Shown: positions 41,803 to 51,525 of the stretch, piece after piece
How positions within the stretch are numbered: the stretch's first letter is position 1
Layout of the letters: the number at the start of each line of letters is the position of its first letter
The notes under the pieces: generated by a model
What the model saw: only the letters and a program-made list of their open reading frames with translations
The model's database searches: none
What the model was told of the DNA's origin: nothing
NCBI GenBank assembly: GCA_905478555.1
Contig: CAJQIZ010000011.1
Location: 70,279 to 134,278 of the forward strand
From: an uncultured Flavobacteriales bacterium
Lineage (GTDB): Bacteria; Bacteroidota; Bacteroidia; Flavobacteriales; BACL11
Reading direction: 5' to 3'
DNA: 64,000 nt
Program-made: the position numbers and the translations under genes

Positions 41803-42729
41803 ATGAAAAAATTACGTCTATTATTTGTATCAATTTTTATGGGTAGCATGTTGCAAGCTCAACAACTACCTCAATTGTCACAATTTATGATTAACGACTT
41901 TGCAGTAAACCCTGCAATAGCCGGAATGAATGATTATTATCAGATTAAAACTTCTATAAGAAATCAATGGGTGGGTATTAATGATGCTCCTAAAACTACT
42001 TTGTTAAGTATTTATGGCAGAAGTTCAGATAATGTTGGTTTAGGAGGCTCTGTTTTTAATGATCAAGTAGGTCCGACTAGTAGATCCGGAGCTTCTATGA
42101 CATATGCCTATCATTTAAATGTAACTCCATTTGTAAAAGTTTCTATGGCACTTTCGGGAGGTTTTACTCAGTTTAAAATTGATAAACAAGGCTGGAATAC
42201 TTTCCATTCTGACGACCCTTTAATGGATGGTGCTGAGGTAGTTAATTTGGTTCCAGATGCAACTTTTGGTTTTAATATTTATGAAGAAGATAAATGGTAC
42301 CTTGGTTTTTCCGTACCTCAATTGTTGAATAGTAAACTTACTTTAATAGATGAAGATTTTGTTAATAATTTATCTTTAGATATGGATGGTAGTTTATCTC
42401 GTCATATTTATGTTATGGGATTATATAATTTAAATTTAGGTCATTACTGGGATTTGCAACCTACTGTATTGTACAAAACAGTTTCGGATCAATCTCAAGT
42501 AGATATTGGTTTAAAAACTATCTATAATGATAAATTTTGGATGGGAATGGACTACAGAAATAATGGGGATTTATCTGCTTTATTAGGTTTTACCATTCAA
42601 GATAAATTTTTAATTGGTTATTCGTATGATATTGCAAATTCTGATATCAATCAATTTACAAGTGGTTCTCATGAATTTATGTTTGGAATAACTTTCCGAC
42701 CTTCAACTGAGAAACAAATTATGAGATAG
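41803..42729 (+). CDS. PorP/SprF family type IX secretion system membrane protein
   Basis: QLPQLSQFMINDFAVNPAIAGMNDYYQIKTSIRNQWVGINDAPKTTLLSIYG is the PorP/SprF signature; directly downstream of the SprB-like gene. Confidence 0.95.
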   Translation: MKKLRLLFVSIFMGSMLQAQQLPQLSQFMINDFAVNPAIAGMNDYYQIKTSIRNQWVGINDAPKTTLLSIYGRSSDNVGLGGSVFNDQVGPTSRSGASMTYAYHLNVTPFVKVSMALSGGFTQFKIDKQGWNTFHSDDPLMDGAEVVNLVPDATFGFNIYEEDKWYLGFSVPQLLNSKLTLIDEDFVNNLSLDMDGSLSRHIYVMGLYNLNLGHYWDLQPTVLYKTVSDQSQVDIGLKTIYNDKFWMGMDYRNNGDLSALLGFTIQDKFLIGYSYDIANSDINQFTSGSHEFMFGITFRPSTEKQIMR

Positions 42730-42746
42730 AGAAATAATAGAAAAAG

Positions 42747-42778
42747 AAAAAAGCCCTTTAACCAGAAGGGCTTTTTTT
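42747..42778 (+). terminator. Rho-independent terminator, bidirectional (serves PorP/SprF gene and potentially hemW)
   Basis: AAAAAGCCCTT-taaccag-AAGGGCTTTTT, A- and T-tracts on both sides. Confidence 0.85.
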
Positions 42779-42956
42779 ATGCTGTACTATTTAGTAAGTA
42801 GAGTACAACCCTAAAACAAGTATTACCAGTTAACGAAAGTATAAATTATTATATTTGATACAAGCATCACATTTACAAGATGTTAACAATAATTTGTTGA
42901 TTGATTTTGATTCTGTATCTTTCCTAACTTTGATTACACTAAAGATTCTAATTTAC

Positions 42957-44087
42957 TTATTCCACAATAAATAAATCGGAGCAGATAGAATCTGAAATAT
43001 ATTTCCCTTTTGTACTAAGGAATACTTTATTTTCTTCTTGATATATATCTTCTGATCTTGTCCATTTTTCTATCTTTTTTAAGAAGTAATTATAAGTTGA
43101 TTTTTCAAAATTTACTTTTATAAATTTTAAATCTACTCCCCAAATGGTCCTTAGTGAAGTCATAATATAATCGTTATATTGTTGGTTTTTACTAAGTATT
43201 TCTATTTCTGAAGGAAGTGTGTTTTCTTCTAAGCTTTTAATATATTTTGTATTATTTGATACATTCCATGATCTTGTTTCCCCATTATAAGAATGTGCGG
43301 AAGGGCCAATTCCTAGATAATTTTTAGTTAGCCAGTAATTAGAATTATGTTTTGAGAAATAAGATTTCTTACCATAATTAGAAATTTCATATCCTATAAA
43401 ATTATTTTTAATGCATTCTTTATTTAATAAATCAAAATGTTTTACTGACTCTAAATCTTCTAATTCCTTTATTTCATTATTTTTTATTAGGTGTGCTAAT
43501 TTTGTCTTTTCCTCAATTGTTAGAGAATAGGAAGAGATGTGTTGTATGTCTAATGAGAATGCAATATCTAAATTTTGTTTCCAATCTTTTAAGGATTGTT
43601 GTGGTAAGGAATAGATTAAATCTATAGAGATATTAGTAAATCCTATTTTCTGAGCTTGATGTATGCAATCTATTGCTTGTTTCCTATTATGAGATCTATT
43701 CATAAACAGTAAGTCTTGTTCTTTAAATGATTGTATACCTATACTGAGTCTATTTACTCCAATTCTTTTTAGAAATATAAGTTTCTTTATGCTTAAATCA
43801 TCAGGATTACATTCTACAGTTATCTCACAATCTTTAGAGAGTTTAAACTGTGAGTTTATAGTTTGCAATATCTTAGTAAAATCGGTATTATCTAATATGG
43901 ATGGAGTTCCTCCACCAAAATAGATGCTATCCAAAGTGTTACTTTTTAAATAGTTTTTTCTCAATTCTATTTCTTTTATCATGCAGTTTATCATTACAGA
44001 TTTATCTTTTTGAGATATTATGAAATGAAAACTACAATATGAACACCTTTGTTTACAGTAGGGAATATGTATATATATTGCTGACAA
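42957..44087 (-). CDS. hemW: Radical SAM HemW-like protein (heme chaperone / oxygen-independent coproporphyrinogen-III oxidase family)
   Basis: IYIHIPYCKQRCSYCSFHF; SIYFGGGTPSILD; CNPDDLS; NRLSIGIQSF; GIGPSAHSYNG. Confidence 0.93.
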   Translation of the reverse strand: MSAIYIHIPYCKQRCSYCSFHFIISQKDKSVMINCMIKEIELRKNYLKSNTLDSIYFGGGTPSILDNTDFTKILQTINSQFKLSKDCEITVECNPDDLSIKKLIFLKRIGVNRLSIGIQSFKEQDLLFMNRSHNRKQAIDCIHQAQKIGFTNISIDLIYSLPQQSLKDWKQNLDIAFSLDIQHISSYSLTIEEKTKLAHLIKNNEIKELEDLESVKHFDLLNKECIKNNFIGYEISNYGKKSYFSKHNSNYWLTKNYLGIGPSAHSYNGETRSWNVSNNTKYIKSLEENTLPSEIEILSKNQQYNDYIMTSLRTIWGVDLKFIKVNFEKSTYNYFLKKIEKWTRSEDIYQEENKVFLSTKGKYISDSICSDLFIVE

Positions 44088-44192
44088 AAAATAATTGTTA
44101 AAATGTTTGGCGAATATATAAATTCTTTTACTTTTGCACCTTATTCATAATAAGTCTAAATAAGAATAGTAAAATAATATTAAATCAAAAAA

Positions 44193-45383
44193 ATGATAAA
44201 AATGAAAAGAAAAAATGTCTTTTTAAGAAATGTGTTAGTTATGGGAGTATTATTCTCAACAATTATAATTTCAAATGCACAAAATACGGCTCAGAAAATA
44301 ATTGGATCGAATCAGGGTTTACATATAGGAGGATATGGTCAGATAGATTATAATAAACAAATAAATAATGATTTAAATCATAATGCAAAGTTAGATGTGC
44401 ATAGATTAGTAACTTTTTTTGGATATAACTTTAATGAAAGAACATCATTTATTTCAGAAATAGAGATGGAACATGTAACAGAAGTTTATGTAGAACAAGC
44501 ATTTTTAAGTCATACGATTAAGAATTATATTTCTGTAAATGCTGGATTAATGCTAATCCCTATGGGTATTCAGAACTTATATCATGAGCCTCCAACATTT
44601 AATGGAGTAGAAAGAACAAATGTGGATAAATATATAGTACCAACTACATGGAGAGAAATGGGAGTTTCTGTAAATGGAAGGACAATGGAAAATCTTCTAT
44701 CTTATGAGTTGATGTTAGTTAATGGTTTTAATGGTTATGATGGAGAGGGTGTTTTTAGTGGTAGTAGTGGTTTAAGATCTGGGAGACAAAAAGCAGCTAA
44801 GTCATATATGACTGCACCAGATTTTGCTTCTAGATTTTCATATACAGGAATCCTTAATTTAAATTTGGGTTTATCGACTTATTTTGGAGAATCTGAATCG
44901 ACTGCTTATGATGCTTTAGACCTTTCAGATGAAAATGCTGTAGCGTCAGCTGATTCTACTATTATAGGCATTAATATGATTGGTATTGATGCAAGATATC
45001 AAAAAGGAGCATTAGAATTTAGAGGACAATATATTATTGCGGACTTATCTAATACCAATCAATATAATGCTTTTACAGGAAAAGATTTAGGAAGTAACAT
45101 GATGGGTTATTATGCTGAAGCAGGATATAATTTATTAGCTGCAAAAGAAACAAATAATGAATTAATTGCTTTTGCAAGATATGAAAACTATAATACACAT
45201 AATAAAGTTGAGGAAGGAGGAATTTTTATAAACTCTAATTATGATAGAAAAGATGTTATATTTGGATTAGGATTGAAATTATCGAAAGGAGCTATGTTTA
45301 AGTTAGATTATCAAATAAAATCCAATGGTAATTTAAATCCTAGAACAGATCATATTAATATAGGTACAGCTATCTGGTTCTAA
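44193..45383 (+). CDS. Outer-membrane porin (phosphate-selective porin O/P-like beta-barrel)
   Basis: Signal peptide; GLHIGGYGQIDYNKQ, LDVHRLVTFFGYNFNERTSFISEIEMEHVTEVYVEQAFLS, barrel-like alternating strands, terminal aromatic (GTAIWF). Confidence 0.82.
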   Translation: MIKMKRKNVFLRNVLVMGVLFSTIIISNAQNTAQKIIGSNQGLHIGGYGQIDYNKQINNDLNHNAKLDVHRLVTFFGYNFNERTSFISEIEMEHVTEVYVEQAFLSHTIKNYISVNAGLMLIPMGIQNLYHEPPTFNGVERTNVDKYIVPTTWREMGVSVNGRTMENLLSYELMLVNGFNGYDGEGVFSGSSGLRSGRQKAAKSYMTAPDFASRFSYTGILNLNLGLSTYFGESESTAYDALDLSDENAVASADSTIIGINMIGIDARYQKGALEFRGQYIIADLSNTNQYNAFTGKDLGSNMMGYYAEAGYNLLAAKETNNELIAFARYENYNTHNKVEEGGIFINSNYDRKDVIFGLGLKLSKGAMFKLDYQIKSNGNLNPRTDHINIGTAIWF

Positions 45384-45386
45384 ATC

Positions 45387-45905
45387 ATGGTTAATATACT
45401 TGTTCCAATAGTTGTGAAATTTAGTAAAGTAATTATTTTTTTAATGATTACTTTACTAATATTTTCCTTTACCTCTTTTAAATGGGAGGAGGACACGAAA
45501 AGTAGGATAAAAATTTACAATTCTATTTATGATATTTTTCATAGTGATAGATGTACTCTAGAAAGTTTTAATGATAATGATTTCAATATTATTAAAGAAC
45601 AAGAGAAGATAATTGGATATTTGTTAGTTACTCAATCATTTTCTAAAACTAATACTTTTGATTATTATGTTCTATATAATACACAGGCGGAGATACTGAA
45701 AGTTGAAGTATTATCGTACAGGGAGAGTCATGGTTACGAAATTTGTAATAAGCGTTGGTTAAAACAATTTATTGGTATTAATATCGCTTCCCAATTTGAA
45801 TATAATAATAAGGTTGATGGTATCTCAGGAGCTACTATTTCTGTTAATAGTATTAAATCTTCTATTTTTCAGAATACACAATATTTAAAAAAACTAATTA
45901 AATAA
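45387..45905 (+). CDS. FMN-binding domain protein (membrane-anchored, candidate covalently flavinylated)
   Basis: N-terminal TM then extracytoplasmic domain ending DGISGATISVNSIKSSI, resembling the flavinylation (SGAT) motif of RnfG/NqrC-type FMN_bind domains. Confidence 0.82.
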   Translation: MVNILVPIVVKFSKVIIFLMITLLIFSFTSFKWEEDTKSRIKIYNSIYDIFHSDRCTLESFNDNDFNIIKEQEKIIGYLLVTQSFSKTNTFDYYVLYNTQAEILKVEVLSYRESHGYEICNKRWLKQFIGINIASQFEYNNKVDGISGATISVNSIKSSIFQNTQYLKKLIK

Positions 45906-45978
45906 ACAAGTTAAATATTTTATGTTACCACTAAAAAAACAACTTAATTAATTTGTTTTTTTTATATTCGTAAATAAT

Positions 45979-46821
45979 ATGTCAGAAGATTTCTACACTA
46001 ATCTTTCTCATGAAGAAAGAAAAATAATAGTTGATAAAGGAACGGAAGCTCCTTTTAAAGGAGAGTATAATGAGTTTTTTGAAGCAGGACTTTTTATTTG
46101 TAGAGCTTGTAGAAGCCCTCTATACGAATCTAATACTAAATTTAATGCTGGTTGTGGTTGGCCTTCTTTTGATGACGAAATAGAAGGTGCTGTAGTTAGG
46201 AAGGAGGACTTTAGTGCTGGTAGGATTCGTACAGAAATTTGTTGTTCAAAATGTGACGGACATTTGGGTCATGTTTTTGAAGGAGAACAAATCACTGAAA
46301 AGAATACTCGTCATTGTGTTAATTCGTTAAGTATTCAGTTTAAATCGTATAAAAATTTATCAAAAGTATATTTTGGTGCAGGTTGTTTTTGGTCGGTAGA
46401 AAAGTTATTTAAAATACAGAAAGGTGTTTACTTATCTCAAGTAGGATATATGGGAGGAGATACAGACAATCCTAGATATAAAGATATTTGTACTGGAGAC
46501 ACTAACCATGTAGAGGTGGTAGAAGTTTATTATGACGAAAAAGTAATTTCATTTACTGATTTATTAAATATTTTTTGGGAAAATCATAATCCAACTACTC
46601 CAAATCAACAAGGATTCGATATAGGTTCTCAATATAGATCAGTAGTATTTTACACTTCTGAAAATCAGAAAAAAATTGCAGAAGAATCTATTTTAGTACA
46701 GGAGTTAAATTGGAAAAAGACTATTGTAACAGAAGTTATTATTGCTCCAATTTTTTATAGAGCGGAAGAATATCATCAAAATTATTTGAATAAAAATAAT
46801 TTAGGAATCTGTGGTGTCTGA
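45979..46821 (+). CDS. msrBA: Fused methionine-R-sulfoxide / methionine-S-sulfoxide reductase (MsrB-MsrA)
   Basis: MsrB half (TEAPFKGEYNEFFEAGLFICRAC..FNAGCGWPSFDDEI..RTEICCSKCDGHLGHVF..RHCVNSLSIQF) followed by MsrA half (VYFGAGCFWSVEKLFKIQKGVYLSQVGYMGGDTDNPRYKDIC..HVEVVEVYYDE). Confidence 0.94.
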   Translation: MSEDFYTNLSHEERKIIVDKGTEAPFKGEYNEFFEAGLFICRACRSPLYESNTKFNAGCGWPSFDDEIEGAVVRKEDFSAGRIRTEICCSKCDGHLGHVFEGEQITEKNTRHCVNSLSIQFKSYKNLSKVYFGAGCFWSVEKLFKIQKGVYLSQVGYMGGDTDNPRYKDICTGDTNHVEVVEVYYDEKVISFTDLLNIFWENHNPTTPNQQGFDIGSQYRSVVFYTSENQKKIAEESILVQELNWKKTIVTEVIIAPIFYRAEEYHQNYLNKNNLGICGV

Positions 46822-48114
46822 TTTTTTTGGTAATACAATACAAAAAGTAGTTCCATTTTCTTTAGTCGAATTCTCTACATAAATTCTCCCTTTATGATAA
46901 TCTTCAATAATTCGTTTTACTAAAGAAAGTCCTAACCCCCATCCTCTTTTTTTAGATGTTACTCCTGGCATAAAAATAGAAGTAACTATTTTTTTATCAA
47001 TTCCGCTTCCTGTATCTGAAATGTATAGTTGGATATTTTTTTCATCTTCCTCGCAGTTTATTGATATTTTCCCATCTCCCTTCATTGCATCTGCTGCATT
47101 TTTACAGATGTTTTCTATTACCCATATAAAGAGAATTTTATTCAGATTTATGATGTTATTTTCTAAGTTAATATTTTTTATAAAAGTAATTTTTTTTGAA
47201 AATCGTTTAGACATATAAGAAACAGAATCATTTATAATTTCTTCAATATTCTCTGGGTTTAATTCTGTTTTTGATCCAATTTTAGAAAACCGTTCTGTTA
47301 TAGTTTCCAATCTTTTCAAATCTTTTTGCATTTCTATTGTCATGCTTTTATTTTCTTCATTCTGTGCGAGTAATTCTACCCAAGCCATTAAAGAAGATAA
47401 GGGAGTACCTATTTGATGTGCTGTTTCTTTTGCCATTCCTGCCCAAACTTGATTCTGTTCTGACCTACTAGCAGCATTAAAAATAAGATAAGATAAAAGG
47501 GCAAATAAACATATAAATAATAATTGATAGTAAGGGTACCATTTCATCTCACTTAATATCTCTTTAGTAAACTTTTGTTTTTCTAAAGTAAATTGATGCA
47601 TCTTATTAGTTTGTTCTAATATTTCGGAACTCTTATAATATAATTTCTGTTTTTCGCCTAATACATCAATAAATATAGAGTCACCAACTTTCTTCATCAT
47701 CTCTATTTCCTTCATGATGTAATCTTTCTTCTTAGAAGGATTATTTAAGATCTCATCTGAAATTTGTAGATTTCTGAATTGTAATACATCATGACATTCA
47801 TCTATTAATATTAAAGGAATATTTACATTTTGTTTTATTATTTCCATTGAGAAAGAAAAATCTCCCTCAATTTCAGGGTCCATATTGTTTAAATGCTGGA
47901 TCGCTTTTGCGAAATTTCGCATGTTATCTGCCTCTTCTCTTTTTAATGTTTCCCCATTTTGTTTTAAGGTTTCAATCGATTGAGTTAAAGAATTTATAGA
48001 TTGCTCTAAAGAGTGCTCTAAGTTTCCTGTTAGGTAAATTGATAAAGATGAAATAATAACTGCTAATGTAAACAGTATGTATTTCCACCTTTGTTTTCTT
48101 TTATAAATATCCAT
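46801..48114 (-). CDS. Sensor histidine kinase, two-TM, no adjacent response regulator
   Basis: H-box MAKETAHQIGTPLSSLMAWVELL; N-box NICKNAADAMKGDGKISI; G-box ISDTGSGIDKKI..KKRGWGLGLSLVKRIIEDY. Confidence 0.93.
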   Translation of the reverse strand: MDIYKRKQRWKYILFTLAVIISSLSIYLTGNLEHSLEQSINSLTQSIETLKQNGETLKREEADNMRNFAKAIQHLNNMDPEIEGDFSFSMEIIKQNVNIPLILIDECHDVLQFRNLQISDEILNNPSKKKDYIMKEIEMMKKVGDSIFIDVLGEKQKLYYKSSEILEQTNKMHQFTLEKQKFTKEILSEMKWYPYYQLLFICLFALLSYLIFNAASRSEQNQVWAGMAKETAHQIGTPLSSLMAWVELLAQNEENKSMTIEMQKDLKRLETITERFSKIGSKTELNPENIEEIINDSVSYMSKRFSKKITFIKNINLENNIINLNKILFIWVIENICKNAADAMKGDGKISINCEEDEKNIQLYISDTGSGIDKKIVTSIFMPGVTSKKRGWGLGLSLVKRIIEDYHKGRIYVENSTKENGTTFCIVLPKKSDTTDS

Positions 48115-48117
48115 AAT

Positions 48118-50619
48118 TTATTTTTCGTCCTCCCAATTAATTTCTATTCCAGATTCTTCTTCTTCTTTTTCTTCCTTCTTTTCGCTTACTTTATTTAGTA
48201 TTTTCTCTTCAATAATATCTTTTATTTCGGTAGTTTCTTTTATTATCTCACTAACTATATCTTCTTTTAGTTTTATCTTATCTAGTGATATTTTAGGGTT
48301 GTCTACATTTCCTCTCATATTTAACTGCACTGTAGTTTTTCCACTATGATCGTGATCTAAATCTTCTAAATCAATATTTTCACTTTTGTTTTTCGCTTTA
48401 TTGCCTAATACATCAGATAAAAGTAACTTTATTTTGTAGTCCATTATATTATCGAAAGTATGTGTTCCCGAAATATGTACACTTAAAGCGGTAGAATGGA
48501 TATCCATTTCTGGAATTATTATTTTTTTATTTTCTATTCTTATCTTATTTTCCAAGGTAGCAAATTTTACATTTTTAAGCTCTTTTAAACTTACGTAATC
48601 TGATAGACTATACATTGGTTGAAATTCATTTAATTCTCCATCTTCTATCATCAAATCGGCATTCATACTTAAGGAGGGAGAGTAGAATTTATAATTTCTA
48701 TCCCAAATTGATTGTAAATATATATTTGCTGTTGCTGTTCCTTTTATATTTTGGTAGGTCATAAATTTCTGACCAAAATTATCCATACTTCTAAAGCCAT
48801 CTGAAATATTTATTTTAGATAACTTAATGTTTGCTTTTAGGATTAAATCATGAATTCTATTTTCAAAATATATAAAATTTCCTTCTATCTTCCCTTCTAA
48901 AGTTTCCATAGAAAGATGATCTGTAGTTAGTTTTAGTTTCTTATTGTCATAATTTAAATTTGTTTTTAAATGTTTAGATTCAAACTTATTATAACTGAAT
49001 TGCTTTATATTTAACTGAATATTACTATTTACCCATTTGGGTAAAACACTAATAAACTTAGAATCTTCAACTTCTCCGTTCATTTCTGTAATAGTATATA
49101 ATTCTTCAAATACAATATTTTCAGATTTTACTATTCCTTTAATATCGATCTCTTCTTTTCTATCAATTAAATATAAAATTAAATCCTCTATTTCTCCTTC
49201 AAAATCTAAATCTGACTTGCTAATTTGTATTTTACTTTCGGATATTTTTACTTGATGATTTTTAATATTCCACTTCATTTTATTACAAGAAAACTCTAAT
49301 GGAGATTTTTTATAAGTAAAATAAACATCATTAAAATCTAAATCTGCAGTATGATTTGAAGATTCAAGATATCCTTTCATATTATTATCAAAAGATAAAT
49401 TTCCATTGTAATTGATATTCCCTCTTACTTCTCCTTTTATATTTTTAAAGGAAGATTCCTCTAAAAATTCGTTTAGTTGATTTAGTTCCCAACTTGAATA
49501 AACATCTGCCTTTAGATAATAGTTATTTAAATTACTCAACGTAAATTTACCGTTAAACACTCCTTTTTCTTTTTTTGAATTAAAGTTATTTAAATTTAGT
49601 TTTGAGCTTTGAAAGTTTCTATCTTTCCCGTTTGTGAAATTTCCTGTTGTGTTTATATTTGTTAAATGAAAGGGTTCATTTTTACTTTTATATTCTGATT
49701 CAGATAAATAAAATTTCACTTCAGTAAATGGATTTTTAAAATGTTTTTCTTTATTTAGTGTTAAATTAGCCTCTATTTTTCCATTTAATTGATGATTTAT
49801 AAAAAGATAATTAAAGTGACTTGGTAAAGAGGTAAGGACATCTTCTATTTGACTACTTGTATTTAAACTTAATTGATATTCTTCATCAAAATAAGAATAT
49901 TCTATATTTTCTAAATTGACACTTTCAATTTTAAAACTTTCAGATTGTATTAAAATGCTATCTCCAATTATTTCAATTTCAGAATTAAATAGAACCTCTT
50001 TCGCTTGTAGGTAGTTTTTATTATTCACCATAAGATGATTAGAAAATACATCCGCATCTATATTAATAGAGTAATTTTTATTTTGGCTTTGTAAGGATAA
50101 ATTAACAGTATTGAAAGTATTTTCTATCTTTATATTCTGTTGCAAATTAGAATATATAAAATCGCAATTTGAGAATAAAATATTCTCTACTTGGAGACTA
50201 TTAGTATTTTGATTACTATCTATTAATATATTAAAATTCGAGACTCCATTTTCATTGTAAATAATATTCAAATCACTATTTTCAAAACTCATATCTGTTA
50301 TTGAATAATCTTCTCTAATAAGATCTATAATATTTAAATTAATAAATCCAGATGTAGAATATAATAAAGTATCTGTTAATGATGTGTCTGAACTTTTAAT
50401 AAAGATATCATTAAATCTTACGCAAGCATTTGGGAAGTTACTAAATAGTGAAAATTGAATGTTAGAAACAAGTATTTCACTTTTCAATTTATTATTTATT
50501 TTTTTGAGAATAATTCCTTCGATCTTCTCCCCAAAAATGAATGTAAAACCTAATCCTAATGTAATTAGCAGGATAGTTATAATGAGAATTATTTTTAATA
50601 TTCGTTTTACTTTTTGCAT
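48118..50619 (-). CDS. AsmA-like (C-terminal) domain protein, putative envelope lipid transport/OM biogenesis
   Basis: N-terminal TM, 833 aa of AsmA-type repeats, MNADLMIEDGELNEFQPMYSLSDYVSLKELKNVKFATLENKIRIENKKIIIPEMDIHSTAL. Confidence 0.85.
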   Translation of the reverse strand: MQKVKRILKIILIITILLITLGLGFTFIFGEKIEGIILKKINNKLKSEILVSNIQFSLFSNFPNACVRFNDIFIKSSDTSLTDTLLYSTSGFINLNIIDLIREDYSITDMSFENSDLNIIYNENGVSNFNILIDSNQNTNSLQVENILFSNCDFIYSNLQQNIKIENTFNTVNLSLQSQNKNYSINIDADVFSNHLMVNNKNYLQAKEVLFNSEIEIIGDSILIQSESFKIESVNLENIEYSYFDEEYQLSLNTSSQIEDVLTSLPSHFNYLFINHQLNGKIEANLTLNKEKHFKNPFTEVKFYLSESEYKSKNEPFHLTNINTTGNFTNGKDRNFQSSKLNLNNFNSKKEKGVFNGKFTLSNLNNYYLKADVYSSWELNQLNEFLEESSFKNIKGEVRGNINYNGNLSFDNNMKGYLESSNHTADLDFNDVYFTYKKSPLEFSCNKMKWNIKNHQVKISESKIQISKSDLDFEGEIEDLILYLIDRKEEIDIKGIVKSENIVFEELYTITEMNGEVEDSKFISVLPKWVNSNIQLNIKQFSYNKFESKHLKTNLNYDNKKLKLTTDHLSMETLEGKIEGNFIYFENRIHDLILKANIKLSKINISDGFRSMDNFGQKFMTYQNIKGTATANIYLQSIWDRNYKFYSPSLSMNADLMIEDGELNEFQPMYSLSDYVSLKELKNVKFATLENKIRIENKKIIIPEMDIHSTALSVHISGTHTFDNIMDYKIKLLLSDVLGNKAKNKSENIDLEDLDHDHSGKTTVQLNMRGNVDNPKISLDKIKLKEDIVSEIIKETTEIKDIIEEKILNKVSEKKEEKEEEESGIEINWEDEK

Positions 50620-50681
50620 TTATTGGTTAAAATTACGATACTCAAAATAAATAACGAAAACAGTTGGGAAATTATATAAAC

Positions 50682-51521
50682 TTATAGTCTTTTTAATAAA
50701 TTTACTTCTGCTTCAGTTAAAAATCTATAATTTTTTCTAGGTATATCCTTCTTAGTAAGTCCTCCAAAAAACACTAAATCTAATTTTGTAACTCTGTAAT
50801 CTAATTTTTCAAATATCTTAGTTACTAGGTTTCTTTTATTAGATTTTAACTCTATTCCTATTTCTGTTTTGTCTTTGTCTTGCACATAAGAAATGGCGTC
50901 TACAGTTAGTTTATCTCCATCAAGAATTATTCCGTCTTTTATTTCTTTTAGATGTTTAGATTGAAGTGCTTTATTTAAACTAATATGATAAATCTTCTTA
51001 ATATCATGTTTAGGATGAGCTAATTTTGCAGATAATTTTTCGTCATTTGTGAAAAGTAGTAATCCACTTGACATTTTATTTAACTTACCAATTGGAAGAA
51101 TTTTTTCTTTACAACTTCCTTTTATAATTTCAAAAACAGAATCTTTTTTACCAAAATCATCTAATCTGCAAGAATAATTTCTAGGTTTATTAAGTAATAA
51201 ATATCTTTTCTTATCTGACTTTATTGTTCTTCCATTAAATTTCACCACATCTGTTTCCTGCACTCTGAATCCCATTTGAACAATTCCTACTCCATTAACT
51301 TGTACTACTCCAGCTTCTATTAATTGATCCGCTTCTCTTCTACTGCAAATTCCTGCATGAGCTAAAAATTGATTTAATCTCATGGATCCATCATCTGATT
51401 TTTTTGCTCTTCTTTCTGTTATTTTTGGTCTGAAATTATTCCTTCCATATTTCTTAGGAGCATCAGAATCAAAACTCTTTTTATTTTTATCAAAAGATTT
51501 TTTGTTATTGTTATTTCTCAT
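50682..51521 (-). CDS. rluB: RsuA/RluB family pseudouridine synthase
   Basis: S4 domain MRLNQFLAHAGICSRREADQLIEAGVVQVNG; RYLLLNKPRNYSC; ILPIGKLNKMSSGLLLFTND. Confidence 0.9.
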   Translation of the reverse strand: MRNNNNKKSFDKNKKSFDSDAPKKYGRNNFRPKITERRAKKSDDGSMRLNQFLAHAGICSRREADQLIEAGVVQVNGVGIVQMGFRVQETDVVKFNGRTIKSDKKRYLLLNKPRNYSCRLDDFGKKDSVFEIIKGSCKEKILPIGKLNKMSSGLLLFTNDEKLSAKLAHPKHDIKKIYHISLNKALQSKHLKEIKDGIILDGDKLTVDAISYVQDKDKTEIGIELKSNKRNLVTKIFEKLDYRVTKLDLVFFGGLTKKDIPRKNYRFLTEAEVNLLKRL

Positions 51522-51525
51522 TAGA

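Noticed and set aside
42780-42956. tRNA or known ncRNA in the gap
   Set aside because: No cloverleaf, T-loop or recognisable RNA family sequence on either strand by eye.
45934-45965. AT-only hairpin AAAAAAACAA...TTGTTTTTTT after the FMN-binding gene as a terminator
   Set aside because: Stem is almost entirely A/T with one G-C pair; too weak to call with confidence.
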